Source: Rhizobium leguminosarum (GTDB lineage: Bacteria; Pseudomonadota; Alphaproteobacteria; Rhizobiales; Rhizobiaceae). From it: a DNA stretch of 64,000 nucleotides. Under the pieces are notes generated by a model that was not told the DNA's origin, made no database searches, and worked only from the letters and a program-made list of their open reading frames with translations. Positions 26,175-34,814 of the stretch are shown here, in pieces (within the stretch, counting starts at the first letter, position 1; each line of letters begins with the position of its first letter). The position numbers were made by a program, and so were the translations under genes. The stretch is taken from positions 141,111 through 205,110 of the forward strand of contig NZ_LWBS01000472.1 of NCBI RefSeq assembly GCF_001652265.1, in the 5' to 3' direction.

Positions 26175-27389
26175 TCAAACTTCCCTCAATTTTACACCAA
26201 ATAGATCGTCATGCATGCGTTCGACCGCGATCCCCATTCCTCCCATCAGGGCGGCCCGGTTCCCAAAGCGACTGATCTCGATGCGCGGCGGATAAGGCGT
26301 ACAACGCGGCAGGAAACCGCGGATGGCGTTTACGAGTTCCGGTCTTGCGCCGATGCTGCCGCCGGTGATCACCAGTTCAGGATCGAGAGCCGCACCGATT
26401 GCCGCAATGGCGACTGCGACCAGCCTTGCCGTCTCTTCGATGGCAGCCGCGGCGCTTGTTTCTCCTGCATTAAAAGCAGCGAAGAGATCCGCCACGGTGG
26501 ATGCGTTGCGCCCGCCGAAACCGACGTAGCGGCGCAGCATCGCGACGCTGCCGACCGCACTCTCAAAGGTTCCAAGCGTAAATCCGCCAGGATCAAAGGC
26601 ATCTCCGCCGATCGGAAGATAGGCGATTTCGCCGGCCGCCCCACGCGCGCCGCGCAACAGAGTTCCGTTGGCGATGATGCCCATGCCGACGCCCGTGCCG
26701 AGAGCAACGAAAGCAAAATTGCTGGTTTCGATACCGTGTCCCCGCCATCTCTCCCCTTGCGCGGCCAGGTTGACGTCATTTTCAACGATCACGGGTATAC
26801 CCATTCTGTCGCTGAAGACTTGCCGCAGATTGATTGCGTCGATGCCGGGGATGCTTGGCGCTACGTTGATATGTCCGGTGGCTGGATCGAGCACACCGGG
26901 ACTGCCCAGAACGACGAGACGGAGTTTGTCGGCACTCGTCCCGGCCGCAAACGCGAGTTCCACGATAAGATCGCTGAACTGATTGACGAGATGCATTCCG
27001 CCGCGCGGGTCGGTGGATACTTTGGTTTCAGCAACCACGTTCCCCAACAGATCGCAAATAGCCGCAGCAATCTTGGTGCTCCCGAGATCGATGGAGACGG
27101 CCAGTCCCGCCCTGGCATTGATTTCATAGGTGATCGCATTCCGGCCCGGGCGGCCATCAGTCTGCCCGACTGGTTTCAGCCAGCCGTCATCCTCAAGGTC
27201 GCGCACCACGTCGGAAATCGTCTGCTTTGACAAGCCGGTCAGCTTGGCAATATCGGCGCGAGAGATCGATCCGTTCGCGAACACAGTTCGGATGACGGCA
27301 TTGGTTGAAATTTTTCGTGCGATCGGAGTCTGTGCGACAGAAGATGTCATTGCCATCCGGCCAGCTAGTCCAATTAGTTCGGAGCGCAT
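26175..27389 (-). CDS. ROK-family transcriptional repressor
   Basis: A 404-residue NagC/XylR-type regulator. Residues about 25-85 form a winged HTH ('NAVIRTVFANGSISRADIAKLTGLSKQTISDVVRDL'). The ROK sugar-binding domain follows: 'AVSIDLGSTKIAAAICDLLG' (phosphate loop), 'VENDVNLAAQGE', 'ALGTGVGMGIIANG', 'LRGARGAAGEIAYLPIG'. The zinc cysteine motif of sugar kinases of this family is missing, as in several regulators. It probably controls the nearby sugar importer in response to its substrate. Starts at 27389, 27356 or 27350 are all possible. A 23-base palindrome lies 69 bases upstream. Confidence 0.88.
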   Translation of the reverse strand: MRSELIGLAGRMAMTSSVAQTPIARKISTNAVIRTVFANGSISRADIAKLTGLSKQTISDVVRDLEDDGWLKPVGQTDGRPGRNAITYEINARAGLAVSIDLGSTKIAAAICDLLGNVVAETKVSTDPRGGMHLVNQFSDLIVELAFAAGTSADKLRLVVLGSPGVLDPATGHINVAPSIPGIDAINLRQVFSDRMGIPVIVENDVNLAAQGERWRGHGIETSNFAFVALGTGVGMGIIANGTLLRGARGAAGEIAYLPIGGDAFDPGGFTLGTFESAVGSVAMLRRYVGFGGRNASTVADLFAAFNAGETSAAAAIEETARLVAVAIAAIGAALDPELVITGGSIGARPELVNAIRGFLPRCTPYPPRIEISRFGNRAALMGGMGIAVERMHDDLFGVKLREV

Positions 27390-27457
27390 ACTTAATGGGG
27401 CGATATTGAGTTCACAACTACCGCGACCAACGGGAATTCAATACATCGGAGCAGGCA

Positions 27458-27480
27458 ATTTGTCTATGTCCTTGACAAAT
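27458..27480 (+). promoter_or_regulatory. Candidate ROK operator overlapping a promoter
   Basis: ATTTGTC-N9-GACAAAT is a perfect 7-base inverted repeat with 23 bases overall, a size usual for NagC-type operators. The right arm contains TTGACA (27472-27477), which with TAGGCT 16 bases further on forms a plus-strand promoter. The next plus-strand gene is the sugar-binding protein at 28694, with the oppositely oriented GNAT gene in between. Confidence 0.5.
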
Positions 27481-27499
27481 GGGGGGCCAGCTGTAGGCT

Positions 27500-27901
27500 T
27501 TGGATTAACGTGCGATGAAAATGCGCGATGAAATAAAGAGGGTCGAGTAGAAGTATGCGCCATACGTATCGTCTGGTTAGCCGTGCGCCCGCCAAGATCG
27601 CACAAAGAGGAACCGGCCTAGGCTTCCCTGGCTATCTCCTTATTCGCGTTCCGCCGACTCCTTGAACCTAGCTGCCGAGGATTTGCTCATGATGAAGCCC
27701 TCGATTGATAGAGCCGCCGAGCAACCTGTTTTACTGCCGATAACGGCGCCACGCCTTCCGGCGGAGGTTCATCCAGACGGGTCCGCTGATCTCGCCTTGT
27801 GCGGGGCAGGCAGCTTTGGGCGTGTGAGATTTTCGCCGATCAAGGGTTGTCATACTTATGAGATAGGGCCTTTCCGTACCTCGGAGAAACCAGGAAATGC
27901 T
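27500..27901. other. Intergenic region without a supported gene
   Basis: About 400 bases downstream of the candidate operator/promoter. Only short open stretches are present, for example 36 codons from the ATG at 27555, with no ribosome binding site worth naming. A long plus-strand frame starting at 27662 runs antisense through the GNAT gene and looks like its shadow. The segment may be a long leader or a degenerate gene. Confidence 0.4.
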
Positions 27902-28516
27902 TCAACCCAATCCCTGATCAATCCGCATAGCAAAGGCGACGGAGCCGTCCCGCTCGAATTGGGAAAAGCCAAGGTGACGGTAAAAACCTTTGGCGCGTTC
28001 GTTGTTTGGGTCGACCCCGAGATGCACGGCTCCGACCCCGTGATTCCGAAGCGCTTGAAGCTCCGTGTCGATCATCCTGCGCCCCCAACCGCTTGCCTGA
28101 AGTCCGGGAAGGATGTTGATGTGAAGATGCGCCGGGTACTGGTCTTGAAGCCACCCCGTTCCGCTGCGCGGATTTTGGATTCGTTCCATCACGTCGGCGT
28201 CGCGCGGACGGGTGGGTGCCAATCCCGCAATCTGCTGGCGGACGAACGGCCACCAGTTTGTTTGCAAGTCTTTGTCGAACCCGCCGGTGTCCGGCACCCC
28301 TACAACATAGCCGACCGTCCGGTCGTCCTGAACGAGAACAAAGGCAAAGTCTTTGGCGAATTTGAGGTAGGGTACCGACCAGATGTAGCCGGGCAGATGC
28401 GGGTCGCTATAAAGCGCGCTGGCATCCTGACCGCCATTCGCGGTTTTCAGGCAGATGTCGAAAAGGGCGTCGATATCCGCTTCAATCGCGGGGCGGATGA
28501 AGCAGCTGGTGTCCAT
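27902..28516 (-). CDS. GNAT family N-acetyltransferase
   Basis: A 204-residue acetyltransferase starting at the ATG at 28516 (GGAGG 10 bases upstream). The N-terminal half ('FIRPAIEADIDALFDICLKTANGG') and the acetyl-CoA motif ('LQASGWGRRMIDTELQALRN', 'HLGVDPNNERAKGFYRHLGF') are classic GNAT. 'YIWSVPYLKFAKDFAFVLVQDDRTVGYVVG' resembles the branch related to bacterial O-GlcNAcase-associated acetyltransferases. Substrate unknown. It lies between the ROK regulator and the sugar importer, but on the opposite strand to the importer. Confidence 0.85.
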   Translation of the reverse strand: MDTSCFIRPAIEADIDALFDICLKTANGGQDASALYSDPHLPGYIWSVPYLKFAKDFAFVLVQDDRTVGYVVGVPDTGGFDKDLQTNWWPFVRQQIAGLAPTRPRDADVMERIQNPRSGTGWLQDQYPAHLHINILPGLQASGWGRRMIDTELQALRNHGVGAVHLGVDPNNERAKGFYRHLGFSQFERDGSVAFAMRIDQGLG

Positions 28517-28693
28517 CACTTTGCCACCTCCAGCGTGGCGCTTTGTCATTTTAGGTCGCGAGAGGAGCGGATGCATTGACGATTACCTCAGATTCGCCAG
28601 CCAGGCAAAGCTCTGGGGGAAGAAAACGGTCGGCCGGTGCTTGGCGCAAGGCCTGAGCGGGGAGTGGAGAATAAACCAGATGAGGTGGAGCAG

Positions 28694-30031
28694 ATGACAA
28701 GAACTGTGAAATCGATCAGCATACTGCCGGCATACCGATTGAAAGCAGCTGTCGCGCTTGCGGGCGCGGCGCTTTTGAGTTTTGGCCTTTCGGCAGCCGC
28801 GCGCGCTGACGATCTGGCCGTGTGGGATGACCAAACCTATGAAGGCCAGAGTGCGGTCATAGAGCAGCTGAACAAGGAGTTCGAAGCTGCCCATCCCGGC
28901 GTCACGATCAAGCGCACCGCCCGCACCTTTGATGACATGAAGTTGACGTTGAAGCTTGCGGTTTCGGCAGGTGATGGCCCGGTCATCACGAAGGTCAACC
29001 AGGGTGCTGGTGACATGGGGGCAATGGTCAAGGAGGGATTGCTCCTGCCGGTCGACGACTACATCAAACAATATGGCTGGGATAAGCTCCAGTCGGATTC
29101 CGTGCTTGCTCGAGACCGCTGGGAAGATGGAAAATTTGGGGTCGGTAAGACCTACGGCATATCAGGCCTCGGCGAGATCGTTGGCCTCTACTACAATAAA
29201 AAGATCCTCGGCGATGCGGGAGTAGCGCTGCCGCAAACCTTCGAGGAGCTTCTAGCCGATCTCGACAAGCTGAAGGAAAAGGGCATTGCGCCCTTCATGA
29301 TGGGCTCGGCAAAGCAGCATCTGGCCTTGCACATGATCGGCGCCATCGACCAAGCGCATATCGACGCGAGCAATCGCGCCGAGCTTGACGACCTGATTTA
29401 CGGCCGGGGCGGCTCCTGGAACACCAAGGGGAACATCGAATCCGCCAAACTCGTGCAGCAGTGGGCACAGGGCGGTTATTTTTTCCCCGGTTTCGAAGGC
29501 ATCTCGGGTGATGACGCCGTCCAGCTTTTCATTTCCGGGCAGGGCGCGTTCCTTATCTCCGGGACCTGGTATTTCGGTGACATGCAGCACAATCCGGATA
29601 TCGGCTTCATGGCCATTCCCGCCCCGAAAGGTATTTCCAAGCCCATGAGTGTCGGGGGCGTGGATCTTGCCTGGGCGATAACGAGTCTTGCCAAAACGAA
29701 GCCGACACAGGACCTAGCCGGCGCATATATCGACTATATGGTCTCAGAAAAGGCTGCTGAAACCTGGGCCAATGCTGGCTATCTCCCGGCAACTTCGCTC
29801 GCGGCTGACGCAAAGCCAAAGCTGACGCCGCTCCTCAGCTCCGGCATCGAAATGTGGAAGACACTCAACGCAAACGACGCTCTCGGCCATTACCCCGATT
29901 GGTCGAGCCCAACGATGCTGAAGACAATAGACGACAATACGCCGCTTCTTCTGTCCGGCAATATCACGCCCGAAGCCTTTGTCGATACTATGGACAAGGA
30001 CTATCAGGCCTACCTGAAGGATAAGAAATAA
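28694..30031 (+). CDS. Sugar ABC transporter, periplasmic binding protein (CUT1 family)
   Basis: A 445-residue extracellular solute-binding protein, family 1. The start at 28694 (GGTGGAGCAG before the ATG) gives a signal peptide ending near 'LSAAARA'. The mature part has 'QLNKEFEAAHPGVTIKRTARTF', 'GLYYNKKILGDAGVALPQTFEELLADLDKLK' and 'AFLISGTWYFGDM', typical of family 1 proteins for oligosaccharides. The substrate is not predictable from sequence. It is the first gene of the operon and is followed by a strong hairpin, which could keep its mRNA more abundant than that of the permeases. Confidence 0.92.
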   Translation: MTRTVKSISILPAYRLKAAVALAGAALLSFGLSAAARADDLAVWDDQTYEGQSAVIEQLNKEFEAAHPGVTIKRTARTFDDMKLTLKLAVSAGDGPVITKVNQGAGDMGAMVKEGLLLPVDDYIKQYGWDKLQSDSVLARDRWEDGKFGVGKTYGISGLGEIVGLYYNKKILGDAGVALPQTFEELLADLDKLKEKGIAPFMMGSAKQHLALHMIGAIDQAHIDASNRAELDDLIYGRGGSWNTKGNIESAKLVQQWAQGGYFFPGFEGISGDDAVQLFISGQGAFLISGTWYFGDMQHNPDIGFMAIPAPKGISKPMSVGGVDLAWAITSLAKTKPTQDLAGAYIDYMVSEKAAETWANAGYLPATSLAADAKPKLTPLLSSGIEMWKTLNANDALGHYPDWSSPTMLKTIDDNTPLLLSGNITPEAFVDTMDKDYQAYLKDKK

Positions 30032-30046
30032 AGATTGCGGGTGCAC

Positions 30047-30073
30047 GTCACGGCCGTCCCCTGCGGTCGTGAC
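30047..30073 (+). promoter_or_regulatory. Intercistronic hairpin after the binding-protein gene
   Basis: GTCACGGCCG and CGGTCGTGAC (one G-T pair) form a 10-pair stem around a 7-base loop, 15 bases after the binding-protein stop. No T-run follows, so it is more likely an mRNA-stabilising or partial-termination structure than a full terminator. Such hairpins commonly separate binding-protein and permease messages. Confidence 0.6.
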
Positions 30074-30156
30074 CTGCGTCTCGTCGATCGAGATAAATGA
30101 ACATTGCGGTCTGCTTGCTGCGCGATGACCACAGCTTTGGCTTTATGGAGTACTGG

Positions 30157-31050
30157 ATGAAACGCTCCGCACTTGATGGCTCGCAACATACCAATTTTAT
30201 CTATTTATTGCCTGGATTGCTGTTTTACGCGGCTTTTGTCTTTGGACCGATCCTCGCGGCTTTGGGATTGAGCCTGACCAGCTGGGACGGCTTGACCATG
30301 CCCAAATGGGTTGGTTTGGGCAATTACGCCGATCTCTTTTCTGACAATCGTTTTTATATAGCCTTGCGTAACAATGCCGAGCTTATGATCTTCTACTGCG
30401 TCCTGCCGCTCGTGCTCGGTATCGCTCTTGCTGCTTGCGTCTGGAATCTAAAGCAACGAGAACAACTCGCCCTGCGCACGTTCTTGTTCCTGCCTTACAT
30501 CATGCCGACTGCCGTGTTGGGCATCATCTGGGCGTGGCTCTACAATCCTGCATTCGGCCCGTTCAATCAGTTTCTGAGAGCAGCAGGGTTAGGCGCCTTC
30601 GCACTCCCGTGGCTGGGAGATTTCAATTTTGTCCTTCCCGCGGTCGGGATCGTTGCCACTTGGTATTTCTTCGGCTTTTGCATGGTCATCTTCCTGACCG
30701 GAATCCAGCGCATCGACCCGTCGCTTTTCGACGCTGCCAAGGTCGATGGTGCTTCGGCGCGAAAAACCTTCTTCTGGATAACGCTGCCGCTTCTATTGCC
30801 GGAAATAAGGGTGGTTTTGCTTTTGACGGTCATAGCGTCGATTAAAAGCTTCGACCTGATTTTTACAATGACCCGGGGCGGACCCGCCAACGCTACGCTC
30901 GTGCCCAACATCTACATGTATCAGCTCGGCTTCGAGCTCAATCGGTTCGGCGCCGCGGCGGCCATCGCCATTGTCGGCGCGATACTCACATTCGTCATCA
31001 ACTATGCAATTCACCGATTTGTAGGATCGCAGCATAAAGGATTGGCTTGA
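30157..31050 (+). CDS. Sugar ABC transporter permease (MalF type)
   Basis: A 297-residue inner-membrane protein with six predicted helices ('FIYLLPGLLFYAAFVFGPILAAL' first). The EAA loop that contacts the ATPase reads 'DAAKVDGASARKTFFWITLPLLLPEI'. The ATG at 30157 follows GGAG at the right distance and gives the usual family length; starts at 30097 or 30145 are possible. It overlaps the next permease at TGATG. Partner of the binding protein at 28694. Confidence 0.92.
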   Translation: MKRSALDGSQHTNFIYLLPGLLFYAAFVFGPILAALGLSLTSWDGLTMPKWVGLGNYADLFSDNRFYIALRNNAELMIFYCVLPLVLGIALAACVWNLKQREQLALRTFLFLPYIMPTAVLGIIWAWLYNPAFGPFNQFLRAAGLGAFALPWLGDFNFVLPAVGIVATWYFFGFCMVIFLTGIQRIDPSLFDAAKVDGASARKTFFWITLPLLLPEIRVVLLLTVIASIKSFDLIFTMTRGGPANATLVPNIYMYQLGFELNRFGAAAAIAIVGAILTFVINYAIHRFVGSQHKGLA

Positions 31051-31883
31051 TGAGCCGTTCATTTAACATTTCCGCCGGTCCGCTATTCCTCCGCATTGTC
31101 CTCTGGCTTCTTGCTTTCGTCACGATCATCCCCTTCCTGCTCCTGCTTCTAACCTCAATAAAGAGCAAGGCTGACGTTCTGCAGGGTGCATTCGCGTTGC
31201 CGGCATATCCACATTTCGAAAATTACGTCGATGCTTGGAATGCCGGACATTTCAACATTTACTTCTGGAATTCGATTATCGTTGTCATACCGGTCGTTGC
31301 TGCAAGCGTCTTTTTAGGCCTGCTGACCGGTTTTGCCTTCGCATACCTGTCGTTTCCGCTGCGGCGTACGCTGTTCGCTATCCTGACGCTCGGCATGATG
31401 GTGCCGGCGGAAGCCTTCATCATCCCACTTTATTATGAAATGCGGTATCTCGGACTGATCAATACCTATGCGGCTCTGATTGTGCCGCAGATCGCGATGT
31501 CGATACCATTCTCGACGATCTTCCTCGCCAGCGCGATGCAGCAACTGCCGGAAGAAGTTCTCGAAGCGGCGGTTCTCGATGGCGCCGGACGATTCTCTAT
31601 CCTGCGCAAGATCGTTATCCCGCTCATGGTGCCGGCAATGTCGACACTGGCGCTGTTTTTGTTCATATGGACCTGGAACGAGTTTCTGATCCCGTTCATT
31701 CTGGTCAACGACGACGCCTATCGGACGCTGCCCCTCGGCATGCTGTTTTTCCAAGGGCGTTATACCGTCAACACGCCGGTTCTGACCGCCGGCGCGGTGA
31801 TCGTGATTTTCCCGCTCATCGTGACTTATCTGGTTTTCCAGCGACGGTTCATTGCCGGACTGACGGCAGGAGCGACGAAATAG
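31050..31883 (+). CDS. Sugar ABC transporter permease (MalG type)
   Basis: A 277-residue inner-membrane protein with six helices. The EAA motif is 'EAAVLDGAGRFSILRKIVIPLMVPA', followed by 'IWTWNEFLIPFILV', a hallmark of CUT1 MalG-like permeases. Start ATG overlaps the stop of the first permease. No ATP-binding gene follows; the operon ends here and the next gene is on the opposite strand. The transporter must therefore borrow an ATPase (MsmK/UgpC-like) from elsewhere in the genome, a known arrangement for this family. Confidence 0.92.
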   Translation: MSRSFNISAGPLFLRIVLWLLAFVTIIPFLLLLLTSIKSKADVLQGAFALPAYPHFENYVDAWNAGHFNIYFWNSIIVVIPVVAASVFLGLLTGFAFAYLSFPLRRTLFAILTLGMMVPAEAFIIPLYYEMRYLGLINTYAALIVPQIAMSIPFSTIFLASAMQQLPEEVLEAAVLDGAGRFSILRKIVIPLMVPAMSTLALFLFIWTWNEFLIPFILVNDDAYRTLPLGMLFFQGRYTVNTPVLTAGAVIVIFPLIVTYLVFQRRFIAGLTAGATK

Positions 31884-31940
31884 ACAGCCATATGCGAAGG
31901 TGTCGTTTCGGAGCCGCACGCCTACTTGGACAGCAAGACG

Positions 31941-33182
31941 TCACGCTGCCCTTAGTCTTTGTTCGCGCTTGTGGCGCACTTCCAGCGCCGCGCAGCCCCA
32001 GACCGTGCCAAGCAGCAGATAGACATGGCGCCAGTGGTCGATGTCGATGACGTTGCCGATTGTCGCATGGCCGAGAACCGAGATCCAGGCGATCATCAGG
32101 AAGGGCTGCCACGGCCGGTCGAGCAGCAGGTTTCGGAAGCCGAGAGCCAGTGTCCAGAGAAGCATGCCGATATAGCTGACGAAGCCGATCCAGCCATAGG
32201 AGGTGAGCGATTTCAGCCAGATATTATGCTCGTCCTCGGGAAACATCGTGCCGAACACCAGCGGCCCGATGCCGAGCGGGCGCTCCATCATCATAGTGAA
32301 GCCGATCCGATGGCGCTCGAAGCGGCCGAGATGTTCGCCGTCATATTGCTGCACCAGTTGAGCGCGCGCCGAAAACAGTTCGGCGACCTTCGGGATCTGC
32401 AGCGCCACCAGCAGCGAGGCGACCAACATGATGATCGCCGCCAGCGACAGGACCAGGACTCGCAGGCGAAAGGCGCCGCTGCGCTCCTTCAGCAGCATGA
32501 TGAAGATCAGCAGTACCACGCCAAGCGCGAAGAGCCCCCAGGCGGCGCGGGAGAAGGAGAGGAAGATGCCGAGCGCAAGCACGAGCAGGGCGGCGGCCTT
32601 TAGCGGCGATTTCTTCAGGTCGCCGGCCAGGATACCGTGGACGAGATAGAGCGATGGCGGCACCAGGAAGGGGCCGAAGACGTTGGGGTCCTGGAAGGCG
32701 CCCTTGGCGCGGTCGTAGAGCGTGAAGATTTCCGCGCCCGGAAAGGCGTGGAAATAGCCGAGTATGCCGAGCGCGGAGGTGGCGACGGCGGCGAAGGTCC
32801 ATGCATTGAATATCAGCGGCAGCCGCTTGTGGCTGTCCTCGATGATTGCCGCGTAGAACACCGCCGTCAGCGCCAGGAAGGTCGACACCGCGATATACAT
32901 CGGCGCCGTTGCCAGGTCCTTCATCTGCGTCAGCGACAGCATGCCGCCGATATTGAAGGTCAACAGCAGGGCGAGCAGTGGCGCCACGCCGCGCGAAATC
33001 CTGAGGCCCAGGATGAACCAGAGGCCGATCAGCCCCGCCATCCAGAGTTCATAGGGCGCCGGCTCGTCGATCACGAAACCGGAGAGGAACACACCGAAGG
33101 CGACAAAAGCCGAGCCGATCAGGCGCAGCGTCATCCGCTGCGGTTGGGCGACACGGGGATATGTCGCCTCGATCGCGCTCAA
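31941..33182 (-). CDS. O-antigen ligase/polymerase family membrane protein (Wzy-C)
   Basis: A 413-residue protein with 10-12 membrane helices and the Wzy_C-type periplasmic loop: 'LSFSRAAWGLFALGVVLLIF' then 'MMERPLGIGPLVFGTMFPEDEHNIWLKSLTSYG'. The 'G.G......EDEHN' histidine region is typical of polymerases and ligases joining repeat units on the lipid carrier. In this locus it is most likely the polymerase of the surface polysaccharide. It overlaps the phosphotransferase gene by 4 bases, so the two are coupled. It ends convergent with the sugar permease gene. Confidence 0.85.
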   Translation of the reverse strand: MSAIEATYPRVAQPQRMTLRLIGSAFVAFGVFLSGFVIDEPAPYELWMAGLIGLWFILGLRISRGVAPLLALLLTFNIGGMLSLTQMKDLATAPMYIAVSTFLALTAVFYAAIIEDSHKRLPLIFNAWTFAAVATSALGILGYFHAFPGAEIFTLYDRAKGAFQDPNVFGPFLVPPSLYLVHGILAGDLKKSPLKAAALLVLALGIFLSFSRAAWGLFALGVVLLIFIMLLKERSGAFRLRVLVLSLAAIIMLVASLLVALQIPKVAELFSARAQLVQQYDGEHLGRFERHRIGFTMMMERPLGIGPLVFGTMFPEDEHNIWLKSLTSYGWIGFVSYIGMLLWTLALGFRNLLLDRPWQPFLMIAWISVLGHATIGNVIDIDHWRHVYLLLGTVWGCAALEVRHKREQRLRAA

Positions 33183-34765
33183 TACGCGTTTTCCGTGTTA
33201 AGCAGCCGGATCGGCGTCAGGAACAGGATCTTGAGATCGAACCAGAGCGACCAGTTCTCGATGTAATAGAGGTCGTAGGCGGTGCGGAACTTGATCTTCT
33301 CGTCATTGTCCACTTCGCCGCGCCAGCCGTTGATCTGGGCCCAGCCTGTGACGCCGGGCTTGACGCGGTGGCGGGCGAAATAGCCCTCGACGACGTCGCC
33401 GAAGGCGCGATCGCGCGCCTGGGCGAGAACGGCATGCGGGCGTGGGCCGACGAGCGAGAGATCGCCTCTCAGCACGTTGAAGAGCTGCGGTAGCTCGTCG
33501 ATCGAGGTCTTGCGGATGAAGCGGCCGACGCGGGTGACGCGCAAATCGCCCTTGGTGACTGCGGCCTTGCCTGTGGGGTCGGCCATGTTGGTGTACATCG
33601 ACCGAAACTTGAAGACGTTGATGATTTCGTTGTTGAAGCCGTGGCGCTTCTGCATGAAGAAGATCGGGCCTTCGGAGGTCGCCTTGATGGCGATCGCGGT
33701 CGCGACCATGATCGGCCAGAGCAGCGCCAGTGCGACGATCGTGAAGAAGATGTCGAAGCCGCGCTTGGCAACGGAATCCCAGTCGCGGATCGGCTTCTTG
33801 AAAATGTCGAGCATCGGCACCGAGCCGACATGCGAATAGGCGCGCGGCCGGAAGCGCAGCCGGTTGGCATGCGCGGCAAGGCGGATATCGACCGGCAGAA
33901 CCCAGAGCTTCTTCAAAAGGTCGTAGATGCGGGCCTCGGCCGAAAGCGGCAGGGCGATGATCAGCATGTCGATGCGCGTCAGCCGCACGAATTCGACGAG
34001 TTCGGTTACGGTGCCGAGTTTCGGATAACCGGCGACCATGATCGGCGAGCGCTTTTCGCCGCGGTCGTCGAAGATGCCGCAGATGCGGATGTCGTTGTCG
34101 TCCTGCTGTTCGAGGATGCGGATCAGGTCCTTGGCCGGCTCGCCGCCGCCGACGATGACGGCGCGGCGTTCCATGATGCCGTTGCGCGCCCAGTTGCGGA
34201 TGCCGTAGGCGACGACAAAGCGTTCGGCTGCAAGGAAGAGCGCGCCTGCGACGAACCAAGGGATGTAGGCGTCGACCATCGCCCACGTGGTGCCGCGAAT
34301 GAGCCCGAACAGGCCGACGGTCAGGAGAAGCGCGATCGTCCAAGCGGCGACGATGCGCGGCATCAGCCGCAGCTTCGCTCGAAGCGCGGGAATGGTGTAA
34401 GTGTCGGCAAGCTGCAGGCCGATAACGGTCAAGGCCGAAGCGATCACCGCCATGCCCGCCCGCACCAGCATGAAATCGTTGCCTTCGCCGGGCCAGAAAT
34501 AGTGAATGGTCAGGGCGATCGCAAAGAGTGCCAGGAATTCCAGCAGCCGCAATTGCCCGATGATGATCGCGGGCGAATGAGTTCCGTCGCGGAACTGTTC
34601 GGCGATCTGGCGGGCATAGGGATTAATTTCGGTCGGGTCGGAGGAATTCTCCTGAACCGCGTCGCCGCGAACCTCGATGTCGGAGACCTGCTTGCGCAGT
34701 GCTTCCACGTCGAATTGGTCGCCTTTTTCCAGCTTGTTCATGGGGCCAGTTTGTTCATGGGGCAT
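33179..34765 (-). CDS. Undecaprenyl-phosphate hexose-1-phosphate transferase (polyprenyl glycosylphosphotransferase)
   Basis: A 528-residue initiating enzyme that loads the first sugar onto the lipid carrier. The N-terminal half has several membrane helices and a CoA-binding-like domain ('RRAVIVGGGEPAKDLIRILEQ'). The C-terminal bacterial-sugar-transferase domain has 'KRGFDIFFTIVALALLWPIM', 'FFMQKRHGFNNEIINVFKFRSM', 'SIDELPQLFNVLRGDLSLVGPRPHA' and 'GVTGWAQINGWRGE'. It is homologous to WbaP/ExoY-type enzymes and, by context, similar to UppE of Agrobacterium or the glucomannan locus of R. leguminosarum (inference). Starts at 34765 and 34741 are both possible because the first codons are duplicated (GGGGCCAGTTTGTTCATG). 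Confidence 0.9.
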   Translation of the reverse strand: MPHEQTGPMNKLEKGDQFDVEALRKQVSDIEVRGDAVQENSSDPTEINPYARQIAEQFRDGTHSPAIIIGQLRLLEFLALFAIALTIHYFWPGEGNDFMLVRAGMAVIASALTVIGLQLADTYTIPALRAKLRLMPRIVAAWTIALLLTVGLFGLIRGTTWAMVDAYIPWFVAGALFLAAERFVVAYGIRNWARNGIMERRAVIVGGGEPAKDLIRILEQQDDNDIRICGIFDDRGEKRSPIMVAGYPKLGTVTELVEFVRLTRIDMLIIALPLSAEARIYDLLKKLWVLPVDIRLAAHANRLRFRPRAYSHVGSVPMLDIFKKPIRDWDSVAKRGFDIFFTIVALALLWPIMVATAIAIKATSEGPIFFMQKRHGFNNEIINVFKFRSMYTNMADPTGKAAVTKGDLRVTRVGRFIRKTSIDELPQLFNVLRGDLSLVGPRPHAVLAQARDRAFGDVVEGYFARHRVKPGVTGWAQINGWRGEVDNDEKIKFRTAYDLYYIENWSLWFDLKILFLTPIRLLNTENAY

Positions 34766-34814
34766 TGTCGCTCGTTGTCACCAAGCGAAATACCAGAAAG
34801 CCCCTAAGAAATAT

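Noticed and set aside
27662..28579. 305-codon plus-strand frame
   Set aside because: Most of it is antisense to the GNAT gene, which has proper motifs and a GGAGG site; the remainder lacks protein character.
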